64,000 nt of DNA from Daphnia carinata (Eukaryota > Arthropoda > Branchiopoda > Diplostraca > Daphniidae), in contig NC_081331.1 of assembly GCF_022539665.2 (NCBI RefSeq), positions 7,347,534 through 7,411,533 of the forward strand, read 5' to 3'. The notes below the pieces were generated by a model. That model saw only the letters and a program-made list of their open reading frames with translations, was not told the DNA's origin and did not search any database. Positions 47,041 through 61,625 of the stretch are shown here, piece by piece. Both the position numbers and the translations under genes were made by a program. Within the stretch, counting starts at the first letter, position 1; the number at the start of each line of letters is the position of its first letter.

Positions 47041-48608
47041 AACTCAATGAATTTCTAATTAAGAATGGGCATTTATATACGCATATATGTTGCTTCTGCA
47101 ATGTAAAAATAAATAGTGAAATATCATGGACTATGCAAGTAACTACATCAAAGCAGGTTAAGTTTGGGTTTGAAAAAAAAAAATATGTGTGCTTTAAATT
47201 AGCCGTCAAATTAGTAGTAGTTTCCTCACCAAATTTTTTGGCCAGCATTTTTTGTTTTTTTCGGAACTGACTTTGCTGTAGCCTATATTTGTTTGAAGAG
47301 AATTTTCGCTGGGAGAATCCGTTTGCATGTAAAGTCTAATCGAATCAACTTGGAGGTGATCGAATTACGCGGAAAAACCTCCCCTCTGTATTCAAACAAC
47401 AAAACAAAACAAAAAAAAACGAAGAAATATAAAACAACACAAAGAATGACTTGATTGATTTAATGAGAGGAAAAAAAAAAGGAAAAAGAAAAAAAAAGGA
47501 GAAATGAAAGAAGCTAACCTATTGCACCGTGACTCAACTAACGGATCGAATTACTCTGTTAGGGAGAAAAGAAAGTGAATGCCTGCCAGGAGATATAATT
47601 AGCTGCTGTTTTTGTCCCCAACACAAAGAGGGGTTGACATGTTGCTATTGAATTGGTTAAAGGTCTCCAATTCAATGTCCGCTGACATGTAGACACACAT
47701 GGCACATATAGACGCATGTGTGTTAGGTAGGGCTATATAGACGTTGCTGTGTTTTGTAACCTATTTCTAGGTTACTTCCATTCTCTTTTTCTTCTTGTCC
47801 TTAAGGAGTTAAGTCTATACACCTATGTTTGTTTTTAAAAAGTATTCCATTTTGGAAGACGAAAGAAATGCCCTGGAGAATGTTTTCACAGTTATTGACT
47901 GTATATACTCATCCGGCAGTGGAGGACTAGACGTGGGGCATATATCAGACGTGGTGAAAGGCGGGCGCGTCTGATGGACGAGGGTTATATAGAGCACTTC
48001 ATTTAATGAGTTGTTAGCCTTCCGAATCGAATACTTTAGCGGAAGGGTCTCTATTTTTTTGTTTTTCGTTTTTTTTGCTCTCCTAGACTGAGTTATACGT
48101 AGTAGATTACGTATCCAACTCCGCACAACAAAAGCAGAATCTTACGGGAGCTTTTACATAGCCGTTTATTATTCAAACTTTTTTTTAAGTTTCAAATTGG
48201 CTGTTTGTTATTTAAACCGAAATTACTTCTCACAATAATAATTGGCCTGCATATTCTTTTTAAAGTAGGTAGGCATTCCTGATTTTCGGCTTTTACAAAA
48301 AAAATAAAAAAAATAAGCAATGTACGAAACAGATCAAAGGATTGCTGGTTCCTTGCTTTACTTTCTGCAATTCTGACCGGCACCTTTATAATGAGGTATT
48401 CCGTGGCAGGGACAGCCTATTAAGTGGTTGATCATCTTCATCAAGTAGCCGATGTAAGCTGTATAGTCTACAACAGTAAACATTTGCCAATGGACCAGTC
48501 ATGAACCGAGTTTCGATGAGGACAATATACAATGCCTGATTTAAACCCAAGTGTATGAAAGCTAAACACACTTGTTGCAGGTTAGCTATTCACATAACTA
48601 TGACATAG

Positions 48609-48628
48609 ATATATATATATATATATAT
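48609..48628. repeat. (AT)10 microsatellite
   Basis: Perfect AT repeat in intergenic DNA. Confidence 0.95.
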
Positions 48629-51600
48629 TACCAACGTGTGTGAGTAAGGACAAAGTACGAAACAAAAGTTACGTTTAGAAAGTGTTGCATTTACGGTTAA
48701 TAATATTATAAAAACACGTATAATCGTAAGGCCATCTACAACTTTTGCAATTAGAGCTGCCCCTGATATGATTTGCGTTGTCCCTGTGCATAAATTATGA
48801 TATCAACAATTTCTTTGTTGACGGCAAGTATTTTTTGTCTTCCTGAAAAATGTCAGGTACCTAGAAATGATCTAAACCAAAAGACTCGAACAAAGCAGCA
48901 AAATTTTAGTACCTAATCCCTTACTGTGAACGCTATTTAAACGAGTAAACGGCAGAGTCATGACGTTAAAAACGTCAGTTCAGACGCATTTTGATTTGGT
49001 TGAAACATTAGCCAATACAATATCTCAAATTTAATAATGTTCGATTATTGAACGCCTTCCAATAATGTAGCTCGAATATTTCTATAGAAGTTTGCTCAAA
49101 CAATGAAGTATTGCGGTTCGTTGTTGAACAGTTGACAAATTCCTTTGTTGCTTCATTACATGATTAAACGGACAACCGTTGAAGTTGTTCGTGAATGCGG
49201 ATGGATTATCCAATGTTTACACCGTAATTGTGTTCTACAGTGTAGACTAGGTCTATAATAAGAGAAATCAATAGTTTTATTTTGGGCCGCGTGTAAATGC
49301 TTCGTTTCTATGGGATTGTTGTATGCGGAGGCCGAGTAACTTGAAATCGAAACAGATGGAAAAGGACGTGGACCGGATGCCTGTTTTCGGCAGCCCCTTT
49401 CCCCACCCCGCTCCCCTCTTCTTTGAGCTGGGATTTCAATCAAATTCCCCGTATTTAATTTCAACACAGCAGGCCCAGCATGTTGCAGCAGTTCTCCGTT
49501 AAGTTTCACCCCCTCGCTTCGTTTGGGCTCCGCTCTCTTCTACCTTTCGCTCAACGTCAACTCGAAACTTGTACAATCTAATGGCACTAGGCCCTGTTAT
49601 TCCATCCATCAGCCGTGCCTCAGAATATGTTTATATGCTGTGTATATATACTATATGCCTCCAACATTCTTTGGCGGCCGAAAAATTTCGGCGACAACCA
49701 GGTAGACGCTGCCTAATGATCACGAACCTGCTATTGCGATGGCATTGCGGTACGCACATCAAAGTTGTGACGCTTTGATTAATCTGCTCGTCTCGCTCTA
49801 AGGAAAGTCTATTCTGAAACTATTTCTGTCCGTTTTTTTTTGTTTTGTCCGTTTTCTGGGTTCTCTTGTGCTATCGGAACATAAAATCCTAAGCGTGATA
49901 TGGGTAAGGCCTTTTACCGCTAGATGACTCTGTCAAATATGTATACCTTCAGGGTACACCAATCGGCGCTTTTGCCAACCGACCACAAACAAAATCAAAT
50001 TTAATTTACTTGAAAACCAAATTGGAATTGGAATTTGGCAACACGGACAAGGGGTGATCTTTTCATTTTCTCACGCCCGTAGGAGAACGAAAATGAAGTG
50101 AAGTGAAGCAATCCATTTTTGTTATGATACGATTTCAGTTATCGGGTGTATACGCGTGGCTGTGATGGCATGTAGCACATACAGCGGGCTGATGAGAAAG
50201 GATTGGCAGAGGTGAGTTGTGTGCACTGCCGAGTAGGTTTCATCGATTGTACGTAGTCGACGGAGTAGACGGCCTCTGCCATCATATTCAAGAAACGTCT
50301 ATAATCTCGTGCTCGTCTGTGAATGGAGGCAAATTCAATCACTTGAGAAATTGGAATCGGGAATCCCTATCCGGGGAAAGTGAAGAGGAGAGTCCTCCAG
50401 ATCAATTCCAATACCCGCTCGGTCAAAATCAAATTTTTTTCTTATATAGGTGGTGAACAAGCCGCCCATGGTATGAGCTAAGCTTCGATGGGGAAAAAAA
50501 GGGGGGAGGGAGGACTCTGTGATTGAAAACTTTGGGCACCAACACCCACCTGCCCAAATACAATCTTCTCTCAGACTATACATGTAATAAAAAAGTACAT
50601 TAGATTTAACAGACCTTTTTCATCATACTTTTTACGTAGACCGATCGATATTTACGAGATCGTAACCTTGAGGAGAAACATCATTGCTTGCGTTCGAAAA
50701 CGACGCAACAGTATATAATTGGGTGCAAATGTTTACGAACTTGCAGAGCTTTGCTTATCCATTGCTACAATGATTGTTGAATTATAGCTGCACTCGTCGC
50801 GTAAAAGAACGGTGCTTGTTATTGCGTGCATTTGCGTTGTCATTACAACGAAAGGGAATGTGATCCATTTCCAAACACGATTCAAAAATCGAATTAGCAA
50901 AAAAAGAAGCAAAGCGATTAGATACACTTTGATCCAGGTATTAGAAAGGGGTTGCTGGCATTTTCATTAGCACAACCTGCGTTTTCTTTAGCACCTTCCT
51001 TTCCTCTCTCCCCTTTTTATTGTAATTGCGGCGTTGCGCTGACAAGGGGGGATCATTGCCACGTCGTTGGATGTGGTCTTAATTGTCTCCCGCGCTTTCT
51101 ACCACGTTTTTTAAACAAAACAATCCTTATTCGGTCATTGCTGCTCCTTCTCCTTGAGCCGCCATTTTTAGAATCGTGATGCATATAATTTACAGGCCTT
51201 CATGGTTCTTTGAGGGCCAGTCGTTTCGATGGCACCTCCATCCTTTTTTTTTCTTTGTCTAAATTCACTTTTTCTTTCAAACTCTTACTTTCTTTCAAGT
51301 TTCTTTTGCTGTGTGCGTGTGTAAGTGCATACTCTGCCTCCCTTTTCTCTAGTAAATAATAGCCACTTGAATGACGACACGTTATAAGAAGTTACGCTTG
51401 GGGCTGGGCAAAGAGTCACTCAACTCCAATCTCTCGAGCCACACCCATTACACAAGTACATCATGGCCATTTTCGTCCATCTCCTCATTAGGTCTATTAT
51501 GACGCACACCTCGAGACCCTTGTTTGTGGCCCTGAGCTTCCGCAACATCTCCTTGCTTGCAATACCGTTTATCCCATGATCACAGCTTCAAGATAAACAT

Positions 51601-52190
51601 TTTTGTTTCAATCCATAATATTTTTTTAAAAATCGTCAATAGTTCAATTTAAAATTTGAAATTGAGGAGTCATTTTTTAAGGGATGTAAAGAGGGTAGCG
51701 GAGGGAGCGGCAACAGAGGGAATGAGGAGCAAAGACTATTTCCTTATCTCTCCTTTTTTTTCGCCGTTTTTTATCGTTTGTTATTTTATTTATTTTCCTT
51801 TTTTTTTTGTCTCCCGCTTTTGTGTATGAAGTTGGGGGACCGAATACTCGTTTCATTTCATAACATTGTGGGGGGTCTACAGTCAACTACTATCCCCCAC
51901 TTGAATGCCGTTGAATGATGTACGACTTTTCCGTTTTTTACACCCTTTTCCGCATTGAATGTGCGTCGACTGGCCTTTTCCAAGTTGCTCAGTCAGCCTG
52001 AACCATTGGTATATACACTACATTTTTCTTTTCCCCCTTTGGCGGCCAGTGTGTATCATAAGGTCACATATTTTATAACTATTTATACATCGCAATAATG
52101 AAATAACGGGCTCGAGTTCACACAACCTAACGAACTTCACCAATCATTTCTTCTTTCTATTGTTTTTTTTTTAATATAAAAAAAAAACTC

Positions 52191-52210
52191 TTATGAGCTG
52201 AAGCTCATAA
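52191..52210. repeat. Perfect short hairpin, 9-bp arms
   Basis: TTATGAGCT, two bases, AGCTCATAA. Just upstream (about 52162-52187) a run of T faces a run of A around AATAT, making a second inverted repeat. Confidence 0.7.
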
Positions 52211-55200
52211 AATGACAAGAGACAAACGAAAAAAATGAGGATGGAGGAAAAAGTTTGAAATTTCCCGAATTTGGTTGCTAACAGGTTAAACTAACAAATC
52301 AAAGCGTTTGTTTGTAGAAATCGTGTATAGGCCTGCACAGGAAACAGTGCATGGCGTAGTCGACCTATTGAACTGCCTCAGAAGAATGACATTGCTTTTA
52401 TCATTGGACCGATTGTCAACCAGCTGGAACCCCACGAACTTTCGTATATGTGTGTTTTTTCAAGAATAGAGGGTTCGTCCTATTGATGATTGGGACCATC
52501 AAACCTCAGCATTGAAAAAAAAAATCAATGGGAACTTTATCTATGTATACACATAAAAAACCAAACAGCCAGGACAGGGCATATAGACAAAAAAAAAAAA
52601 AATAATTCAAAGGGTTCAGATTTTATGTGTGTGCTCTCTTTTTTTTTCAATAAAAAAAGTGAGGGGGGAGGGACGTATCCCTTTCGTAGACTCACCGGTT
52701 CAGAAGCAGATGCGTCTGTGTTTGCACTCCTCTATTTCTACTCTATAGATTTTCATTTTCCTAGTTAAAAAAAAAAAAAAAACTTCGATCAAAACTGGAC
52801 TTGAAAAAAAAAAAAATGTTTTGAGTAACCTACCCACTGCCAATTTTCCTTCCCCTTTCATTTCAGAGAGAATAGAAAAATTATATAGTGTGGGAAGAGA
52901 GTCAGTCTATGACTGCCTATGCTGTTGGCTTGGCGATCGTGTAGGCCTACAGTCGATGGCGAATTCTTTCTATTCAGTGCCCTGGTATCAAATAGTGACT
53001 GTGCATGTTTCATCGTTGCTGCCTTTCATTCACATTTGTTTATTCTTGATCGTCGATGTTAGCAAACCGATGCTATATAAAGTAAGTCTTTCATATCGCC
53101 ATTGATAAATTATTATCTTACATTTTAGGTGATCAGCTTTTCTTCCGAAGCCATTGGTACGCGCAGAGCGAACACATAACTAACGCTGATTGAACGGCTT
53201 GTAGGAGTCGGTGTGTTGTAAAAATTCCGCCATGTGCGCCATTGACCAAGGAATCCCTCTTGACGTGATTCACCTTTTATTCCAACGGTATAACGGGATA
53301 TTCAAAATAGTATGGAATTTGGGAATTTGGCTCGCGTGTATCGTTGGGACTCGTATAGCCTAAATATTGAACTCTTGAATGGGAATTATTTAATCTTAAT
53401 CGCTATGCCTTTCATTCTAATCGGATAGTAGCTCACGTTCTACTCGACCCTTTATTCTAGATATAGATATATTTACGGTAGAATGGCTAAACAAGTGAAC
53501 ATTGCATTCCGTTCGAAATGGAGAACTTGTGCTTTTATTGCTTTTTTTTTGTTGGTTGGACTTTGCGACGGATCGCTGCCCTGACGCTGACGATCGGATG
53601 TTCATGACAACTTTTGAGTCACAGGCCAAAATAAAACTCCGCCCCCTTTCACTCGACCGACTTAGTCTCCCCCACCCTTTTTTCTTTTTTTTTTTTTTTT
53701 TCCTTTCTTCTTTTTTTTTTTTCTTTTCTAGAACTTTTAAGAGCGCAGGCCTAACACACATAGTGTAGACACAAGAGTGCATGCCCAGCAAACATAGAGA
53801 AGAACTGTTCAATTCCAAATATTGATCGGTAGGGAAAAACGCCAGAGTCGGCTCTCATTTATATGCATATAGACACACTCTTTTGGCCTGGTGCCCACCC
53901 ACACTGGTTTATAGGCCGGACAACGGTCGGCTGGCCCTCTCCCTTAACACACATATACCACGCCCTCGTCTCTCTTCTTTGCCTCCTCTTAAAAATGGCC
54001 GCGGTCCTTTAACCTGCCTCGATTTCCCTTTCGAGCCGTCCTCCTTCTTTTCTTAGATTTTTCTTTCTATAGCGCTGAGGCCTAAACAGCCGGAACATAC
54101 TGCTCCCATACTATATAGTACAGTCATGTAATATCTATCCATCTAGCTAACCGTCATGTATCGACGCAGTCGGCCATTTTGAAATGGTTTTTTTTCTCTG
54201 TTCAATAGCCGTGAATAATGTGGAGGTGCTGCTGGCCAAGAAGGAGAAGTCAGATACGTGCAAAAACAAAAACAAAACAAACATCGTTCCATATTCATTC
54301 AAAGCTGAACGTATCGATGCACGTTGTACGTATTGTGGCGTATACAGACAGTACAGATATAAGCATAGGCAGCCAACATTAGCGCGCGATGGCAAAGTTT
54401 TTACCTACACTCTTTACGATCGACGTAGGATGCCACTTTTGTCTCGCCGACAACTTTGTGAATGAATGAAACACTTGCAATCCTTTGGGATTATTGTTAT
54501 CATAATTCATTGTCCCTTTTTTTCCCTAAAGCTTTTCTTACAGCGTTGGTGGTGAATGGCCTAATCGAAAGAAAATCGATCACAACACGATCTCTGAACA
54601 TGGCCAGAAAATTCAACGCAGGACATAACGAGTATCTCGCGTTATCCGACACTCGGCTCGTTATATTCCCGTCACCATTAAAAACAGGACATTGTAAAAA
54701 CTCGGTGTCTATCCGGTGCACGCTAAAAATCTGTTTACGTCACACAAGTTGTCGTGCCGAAAAAGAAATAGGCAAAAATTACGATTCGATATTTGCGTTA
54801 GCTGAGGCATACACGCTGGAACAGAGCGTCACGTAAGAAAATGGAGGAGGGATAAATAAAGATGGATAGAGAAATAAAGAAACAAGTCGCAAATGTCCGC
54901 TTTCTGAGAAAACGGATGAAACGCGAGAATGTACAAGTAGAAAGTAGTGGCAGGTTTTGGTCCAAGTGTACTTGACATGTAGCATATAGTCGTGAGTTTG
55001 TTCGCTCATTTTTTTTTCTTTTCTATTTTTACTCTCGTAGTGCACAGCAATAGACATTAGATTGAAGAGCCCCAACAGGGGAAACAGGAAGAGAAAGAAG
55101 CTTTTTGCCAGCCATCGTACGCAGAAGGAGCTGAAGAGCTCCGCCGTAAAAGACTGGGAATTGGAGCGAGAGCGAGGCCCGAAAAGTGGGCACAATGGGC

Positions 55201-56696
55201 AAGTGTATCACTCGACTGTTAAATGACACGAGAACATCATCGCTTTCGGCTAGAAAAACAAAAATGGATCTATCATTTTTAACGGCCAACGAGCAATACA
55301 ACAATTCAATCGCAATAAATAAAAAAAAAAGAGAAGCACATTTCATTGTTATTTATTTAGCAAAAATGTTGCAATTTTTTTCTTTCCAAGAGCCGCTTTA
55401 AAACGATTTTCACCAAAATTGCCATTTAAAAAAACACCGTCCAAAAATGTCATCTGCCGTTCTATTCGTTAACCATAACGCACGCCTGCCGATGTCTATT
55501 TGACATAAACGCATGTAGCACGGCAGTTACGCGCGTACCGCAAGACATAAACCCCACAATTTTTTTTTTGCTATCCTTTTCAACAGAGAAATCCAGATGC
55601 CGTGGACCGCGTCTTATTCTTCTGCTTTTCCCTTTACTTTATGTACGGCATAGAATGAGATTGAGCTCGTTTTAAATCTGCAGGAAGAGGAGTGAGTATA
55701 AATATAGAGCCGACGCCGAGCGCGCATAAAGAGTGGACGTGCCTGTTCAATCGTCGACGGGCTTTGAGAACTGAATTCGCCTTTTCTTTATGTGCTCCTT
55801 TCCTTCCACCCTCCGCTTTTTTTTTGTTATTATTATTATTTTTCCTTCCGAGAATAAAAGGAGAAAAAACGGGAGGCTAAAGGGTGTCCCGACTCTGTGC
55901 TTCTTCGTGCTTTTAATACAACATAAGGCTACATCTTTTTTTTTTTTCTCCCTCGTCTTTTTCTTTATTTTAATGTGCGGGTGTGCTTCGACTGCCTCGT
56001 CCACGCAAGCAGCAACCGATCGATTCTGTTCTTTTTGATGCTGTAAAATATGTCGAGGCTGCCAACGGTCGGCTGCAGCGCAGCCAGGAATGGCTGTAAA
56101 TAAGGATGATGGCGAGTGACCATTGAATTTTCGACGCACGTTTCTCATTTGGGAAAGTGACAAAAATGAAAATTTGAAAAGCCAATAAAACGAATGCATT
56201 TTTCATAATGTTTCCCTTGTCCAAGGAAAAGCTGATATTTCCAGTGTTCCCGCTAACAGGAAGCAGAACTAATTCGAAGAAGACTGTGTAGTGGGCGTAT
56301 AGGTAGGCATGATGTTGTGAAAAAGGAGGGCGCGAAGCGCTGTTTGGCAACTGTCGACATCTTTCCGCACTACAAAAAGGATAAGCGTATCATAAATGAT
56401 TGGAAATCAACTGATGAAAGCTGACACCATATAATGGTGTTTCTGGCTCTCAGTTTTAGCTTGTCTTCCTTTTATCTCATTTTCGTGACACACGCGATCG
56501 CTTTGAAAAGGTGGAAAAAATAAATAATAATAAAAACCGGAAGGAAGACGCAAAAAAAAAAAAACTAGCTCAGGTATATAGAAAGCCAATTAGCGTTCGC
56601 TTCTATAGCTGATGCGGATATAAGCTTGCTGTTGACTGCATCAATAATGTTCTCGTAGGTGGCACAGTTGACAAAGCCAACTGTATCTGCATTTCT

Positions 56697-56971
56697 TTAT
56701 GGCAGCTCACCGTCTCCATAGACGATCACGGCCAGTCGGGGGCCCGCCTGTTTTCCTTCTGCATACTCTTTAGCAGCCATTCCACGCGCCAAACTGCGAA
56801 CCCCTGAGTCGCACACTTTCTGTTCGACGACTTTATTCCACGCGCCATCACCTCGTCTAAATCCCTTTGGTCGTAGTCGACATCGTTGCGCTTCTCTCCG
56901 ATTTCCTTGTGTCGCGCTTTGCCGACGCCGGCTTTCCTCTGCACACCCCTCATACAATACAACATCAACAT
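56697..56971 (-). pseudogene. Coding-like G+C-rich island, possibly a frameshifted gene or transposon fragment
   Basis: About 260 bp with clearly higher G+C than its flanks. On the minus strand two overlapping frames are open. One (56971-56726) looks more protein-like in its first half; the other (56957-56697) looks more protein-like in its second half, which would fit an old coding sequence with a frameshift near the middle. Splice-like ends are present: GTGCAG before 56938 and a GTGAGC donor at 56710-56705, bounding 228 nt. I do not recognise the product. An intact exon in one of the two frames is the alternative. Confidence 0.3.
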
Positions 56972-58478
56972 TTTATATAAGGCGTGTTAAGAAAGAAAAA
57001 GAAGAGATTCGTATTTTGTAGTGCATGAATGTTTTTCAAGGGCTTTTGCCAATAAGCGGGCGTCAACATGATGCTCAAACGCGTTACAAATGCCAACTTT
57101 GGGATTGCTGCTATGATAATAGGCTCGGCTGGTGAGAAGCTTCTTATAAGGTAGGAATCACAAAATGAACTATTTAATGACGTGACTAATAAAAATAATA
57201 AATGTATTAGACGCTACAGTTTAGCAGTGATAACCAAAATGACCATTCAAAAAATGTAGATTTATCTTTGCATCTGTTCACTAGAAGAAGGACACGTTTC
57301 GGCAACACGGGTGGGAAAAAAGCAATGACTTCCTAGCAATGAGAGGTGTGGAAAACTGTTCAAATACATTGAAACAAAGTTAGGCGTTATAATAACAGAG
57401 CGAAATATTCCCACGCCTCTAGCCTTGCCGTTTAATAAAAATAAACATGCACGGGGTTACGCAAGATGCAAAATATTCATGCGGAATACCAGCGATTGCT
57501 CATTATTCATTGTTTGTTTTTGGTCAGACGTTCTTGTCTAGCCATTATTTTACAATCAAGCCGTAATACTATTTTTTCCCCTCCTTGCGCACTTTCACTA
57601 TCGATTGATTAATGTCTATTAACGTTCACGTCGACTTTAAGGGCAATGACGGACAGAGGGATAACAGAGCGGGAGGAGGGATCATTTAAGCTTTTTATAA
57701 AAGAGAGAGGGTTGAAAGGATAGGAGGTGACGAGGATGGAAAGCCATGAAACTATTTTTCTTCTATTCGGCACTGGCTATAAGTCTTTCAGCAAAAGACT
57801 TCTTTTTTTCCCCCTTCTTTTTTACGTATCCGACCGGCCATTGGTGCAGCGTGCATGGCCGCTTCCTCCCCCGCTTTGACTAGCCTATGTGGACGCCATA
57901 GACGGGAAAAAAAAAAGTCTTCTCACCCCCGCACACCCCTCTTTTTCCTCCTACTACCCGAACATCTCATCCCATTCACTTCATCCGGCACATTTGGCAG
58001 CCCCTCCTCTGACATATTGGTTCCGTCTATGCCCTTCCTTTTAAATTTTTTTTTACTCGGCCCGATTGCGTTGCCGTGGATACAGCCTCTTCCGTCTATA
58101 TATCCACCTTATACTTTTCTACTTTCCTATACTTTCTATGGATTCTCGTCCCCAACGAATACGCGTACGGCCCAATAGCTTCAGCTGGATTTGCTTCTCC
58201 TTCTTCTTCTTTTTTTTTTATTTTCGTTTTTTCTTTCCTTTTTTCCCTTGGGTTTCATCTCTATTTGATTTGATAAGAAAAGAAAATATATATATTTAGA
58301 TTTTCTCCAAATTCGCTTTGATTAAACACTCCCCTCTCGCGAGCACTTTTAAGGCGGAGAGAATACGTAAAAGATATTATAGATGTCTATTACATACTAT
58401 ATATATGCTTCGACTGAGTAATAAAAAAGTGTATGGCAATATGTAGAAGGAAAAATTGAGTTTAAGGTTGTTGCGCTG

Positions 58479-58497
58479 GTTGTTGTTGTTGTTGTTG
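58479..58497. repeat. (GTT)6 microsatellite
   Basis: Perfect trinucleotide repeat in intergenic DNA. Confidence 0.9.
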
Positions 58498-60597
58498 CCG
58501 AAGTGGAGCAATACGAAAGGAAGTGCATCATCCTGGTAGCATAATATCTTGGGGCTTGCGTCGCATTATCACAAAAAAAAAAAGTTCAACCTCAAATAAA
58601 AAGGGCTGAAAAAAATGGTGGGAGACTGGCTAGTAATAGTGTGGTATACACACAGAATGCAAAGGCACGTCCGATCATTTTTTGCGCAGAGTTTTCAGTA
58701 GCGCGTATGAAATATTAAAAGAAAAAAAAAAAGAAACAAGCTAGACGAAAAAAAAGAAAAGTAAGGCAACTGTCACTGACATGATCCGATTCGCTTTTGC
58801 CTCCGCGACGACATAATCTTCTTTTGAGCAGAGAGCAGACAAAAAAAAAGACATCCCCAACTACAAAACAAATATATGAAGCAAAGAGAAATAAGGAAAA
58901 TATCCATCACACGTCAAAAAGTACAATCATTGTAGTCGATGAAGTTATTGATGCGCTTTTCCAATACAAATTGGTGGGGAAAAACCTACTAAATAATGCC
59001 GGTCGAACGCAATAATGAGATGCAAAATTTGGTCCTCATTTCATCTTCTACCAGGTCTATATTAAAACCTTTGGATGAAGCATCTCGTCAGAAGCAAAGT
59101 TTCATTTCAACCTTGAGATTTGGTAAACCGCATCGAAATAGCATTGCTGTTTGTCATCATTATAGAGAGCAGATGAACCAATAGGAAACGTCTTTATCAA
59201 AGTTTAATAGGGGAAAAAAATGAATCACTGTGGCATAAGGCTCTAAGGTTTTTGTGATTGTTTCCTTCAACGAATTTATTCATCCCGTTACCACAGCAAC
59301 GCAGATGGAAAATTGGCTTTCATAGTATAACCAACAGATTTGAACGTGGTCCCGTGTTATTCTTCGATTGGTTGTTATCGTTGTATGTGCAGCACGGCAA
59401 CGCGGATGAATATACTTCGGCGGTTATAGGTCGTGATGACGATTCGATCTCGCCATATCTTCCTAATTGGCCATGATTATACACATCCTCTTCTCTTCTC
59501 TCTTCTTACACAGACCAGACGTTGGGTCTTTTGTCGACGAAAAGAAAATAGGGCAATTTGAAACTCGTTCGGCTTTGTATATGTCATTAATGTAATCCTA
59601 TTCACTGGTTAGATATACTCAATGGCGTGGGTCTTTCAAAAAAAAACAAAAAAAAACGCAGCACTAGTTGTTTTGCCAGTTGTGGTCTTCTTGGCAACGG
59701 ACGGCCCAACCAAACTTGGCAGCCCCTCTCGATGGACCATCTCCTTCTACTTATCCGAGTCCGTATATTGTCTTCATTTCAAAAATCGTGCGTCAGCACA
59801 AAATAGCGACATACAATGCGTTTGCACTCTCAACAGCTGAATGCAGCGACACGCAATGTTACAAACTAATCCGCGTTGTCAGACTGTTGAGGATGTTGCG
59901 GCAGGACAATCCACGAAAGCCGCGCATCCGACTGAAGTTCCGTGAATTATACGCTGCCGCGATGGACTAGCACTTTTAGCGTACAAATAATGACTAACGG
60001 CCGCACGCCCTCCAACTATTTCCCCTCATTTATCAGCGTTTTGCTGTCTGACTTTTTTCACGTTAACAACCACGGACGCGCATACGAGTGCAGTACTTAA
60101 TAAGGGACGCGTCGAACCTTTTGATGGCACCGGTCCCCCCATGCTTTTTTAGTCAGTTCCTTTGAAAGTGTATGCAAAATCTCGCATTTCATCGACACAA
60201 TTTGGTGAATAGCTTTCGTGTGCCGCCGTTGATTTGTTGGTATTCATCTAAACATCAAGACGCCATCGTTGATTACTTTAAAAAGAAGTACCACTAATAA
60301 ACTTCAGTTCGGTGCAGCACCGTTTTGTAAAGACGGATATCACCTACACTGTTTTTTTTTTCAATGTCCTCCCTTGTTGAAAAGAACTGATAACGACTGA
60401 AACATCAAATGGCTTGCATACTATTTTCATCGCATTTTTTTTTTCTTACTCATTACTTTTTTAAAATTTGTTTTGTCTACCGGCATGGAAGCGTATAAGT
60501 TCTGAGTGTGGAATTGGTTAACCGAGAAACGAAAGAAAAAGAAATGCTGTGGGCGTCAAGGATATGGCGATCAATAATTCAGCCGGCCAAAAGACCT

Positions 60598-60623
60598 ACA
60601 CACACACACACACGCACACACAC
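60598..60623. repeat. (AC) microsatellite with one interruption
   Basis: AC repeat of about 26 nt with a single A-to-G interruption. Confidence 0.9.
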
Positions 60624-61604
60624 TCCGTGTGGCCTTTTTTTCTTTTTTACTTTTTCAGAGGCCATGTCAGAATTTGACTCCAAAACCAGTTTAGACAATA
60701 AAGAGTTGGCTTTGCGAAAGACTAACTCCCTAATTAAATGCAAAAAGGTGAGGGAGAATTAGCGAATGCTGCCAATAATGTCACGCCACTTCTTTACGCC
60801 TTAAGTTAACTACGTTTCATTTTGTTTAAAAATGAACAAAAAGAGGAGAAAAAAAATGGTTGGCGCACAAGTGAAGTGGACAATATCTGAGTCGTGCACG
60901 CATGCGCTTTTTTATGCGATATTTTTCCCCCAATAGATTTTTTTTTTTTAGACACAACCAGTATGGCGCAGTTTGCAACGCCTCCCTTTCCCCTACACAC
61001 AATCACATGCAGGGACAAGGAAAAAGTCGGTCGGGATTGACCCCAAAATTCGTTTTATTCCAATGTTTATCGTTATATCTTGCTGTACACATGTAGTACA
61101 CATATGACAAGTATAGCGCACTCACAATTCATATGCTGCATTGGTCGATAAATTATTCAACGCCGTAACCCTCTGTTACCTACCGCCCGCTAAGATACTT
61201 TTTTTCCAAAAATATGCTGGTTTATCGCATTTATAGCAGCGTGAAACATCATTTGAAAAATGGAATGCATCGTACAAATGCGCCACGTTTTTTCCCTCAC
61301 CTTCATTTGATTATGAACACCTGTATGATATCGAGAAAAAAAAACGAGCAACATCACAACCTGTGGATCCGTAACGCACGTGCAATTATAAATGCAAGTG
61401 TCTATTGATGTTATACATTTGTCAACGAGCCAACCTAATTAAGTTTTGCTAGTTGTGCAGAGTGCATATTTGCCTTTGCATCTTAATGACATTTGTCATG
61501 GGTCAGAAAACATAGTTGAACTAGCACGAAAACGAGCAGGATGGCTAATCGACACATCAACGTGTCACGTATAACAATAGCAGAGACGAATAAGATTTAA
61601 GATC

Positions 61605-61625
61605 CTGCCATCTTTAAGATGGCAG
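61605..61625. repeat. Perfect inverted repeat, 10-bp arms, 1-base centre
   Basis: CTGCCATCTT, one T, AAGATGGCAG. The arms are not simple sequence. No ORF surrounds it. It could be a transposon end, a protein-binding palindrome or chance. Confidence 0.6.

Larger units (their letters stand above)
47041..56690. other. A+T-rich intergenic region
   Basis: No gene could be supported. It contains an AT microsatellite (48609-48628), a perfect 9-bp-arm hairpin at 52191-52210 next to facing T and A runs, and many short T and A runs. Open frames such as 54184-54465 and 54462-54836 are free of low complexity over part of their length but match no family I know. Confidence 0.5.
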
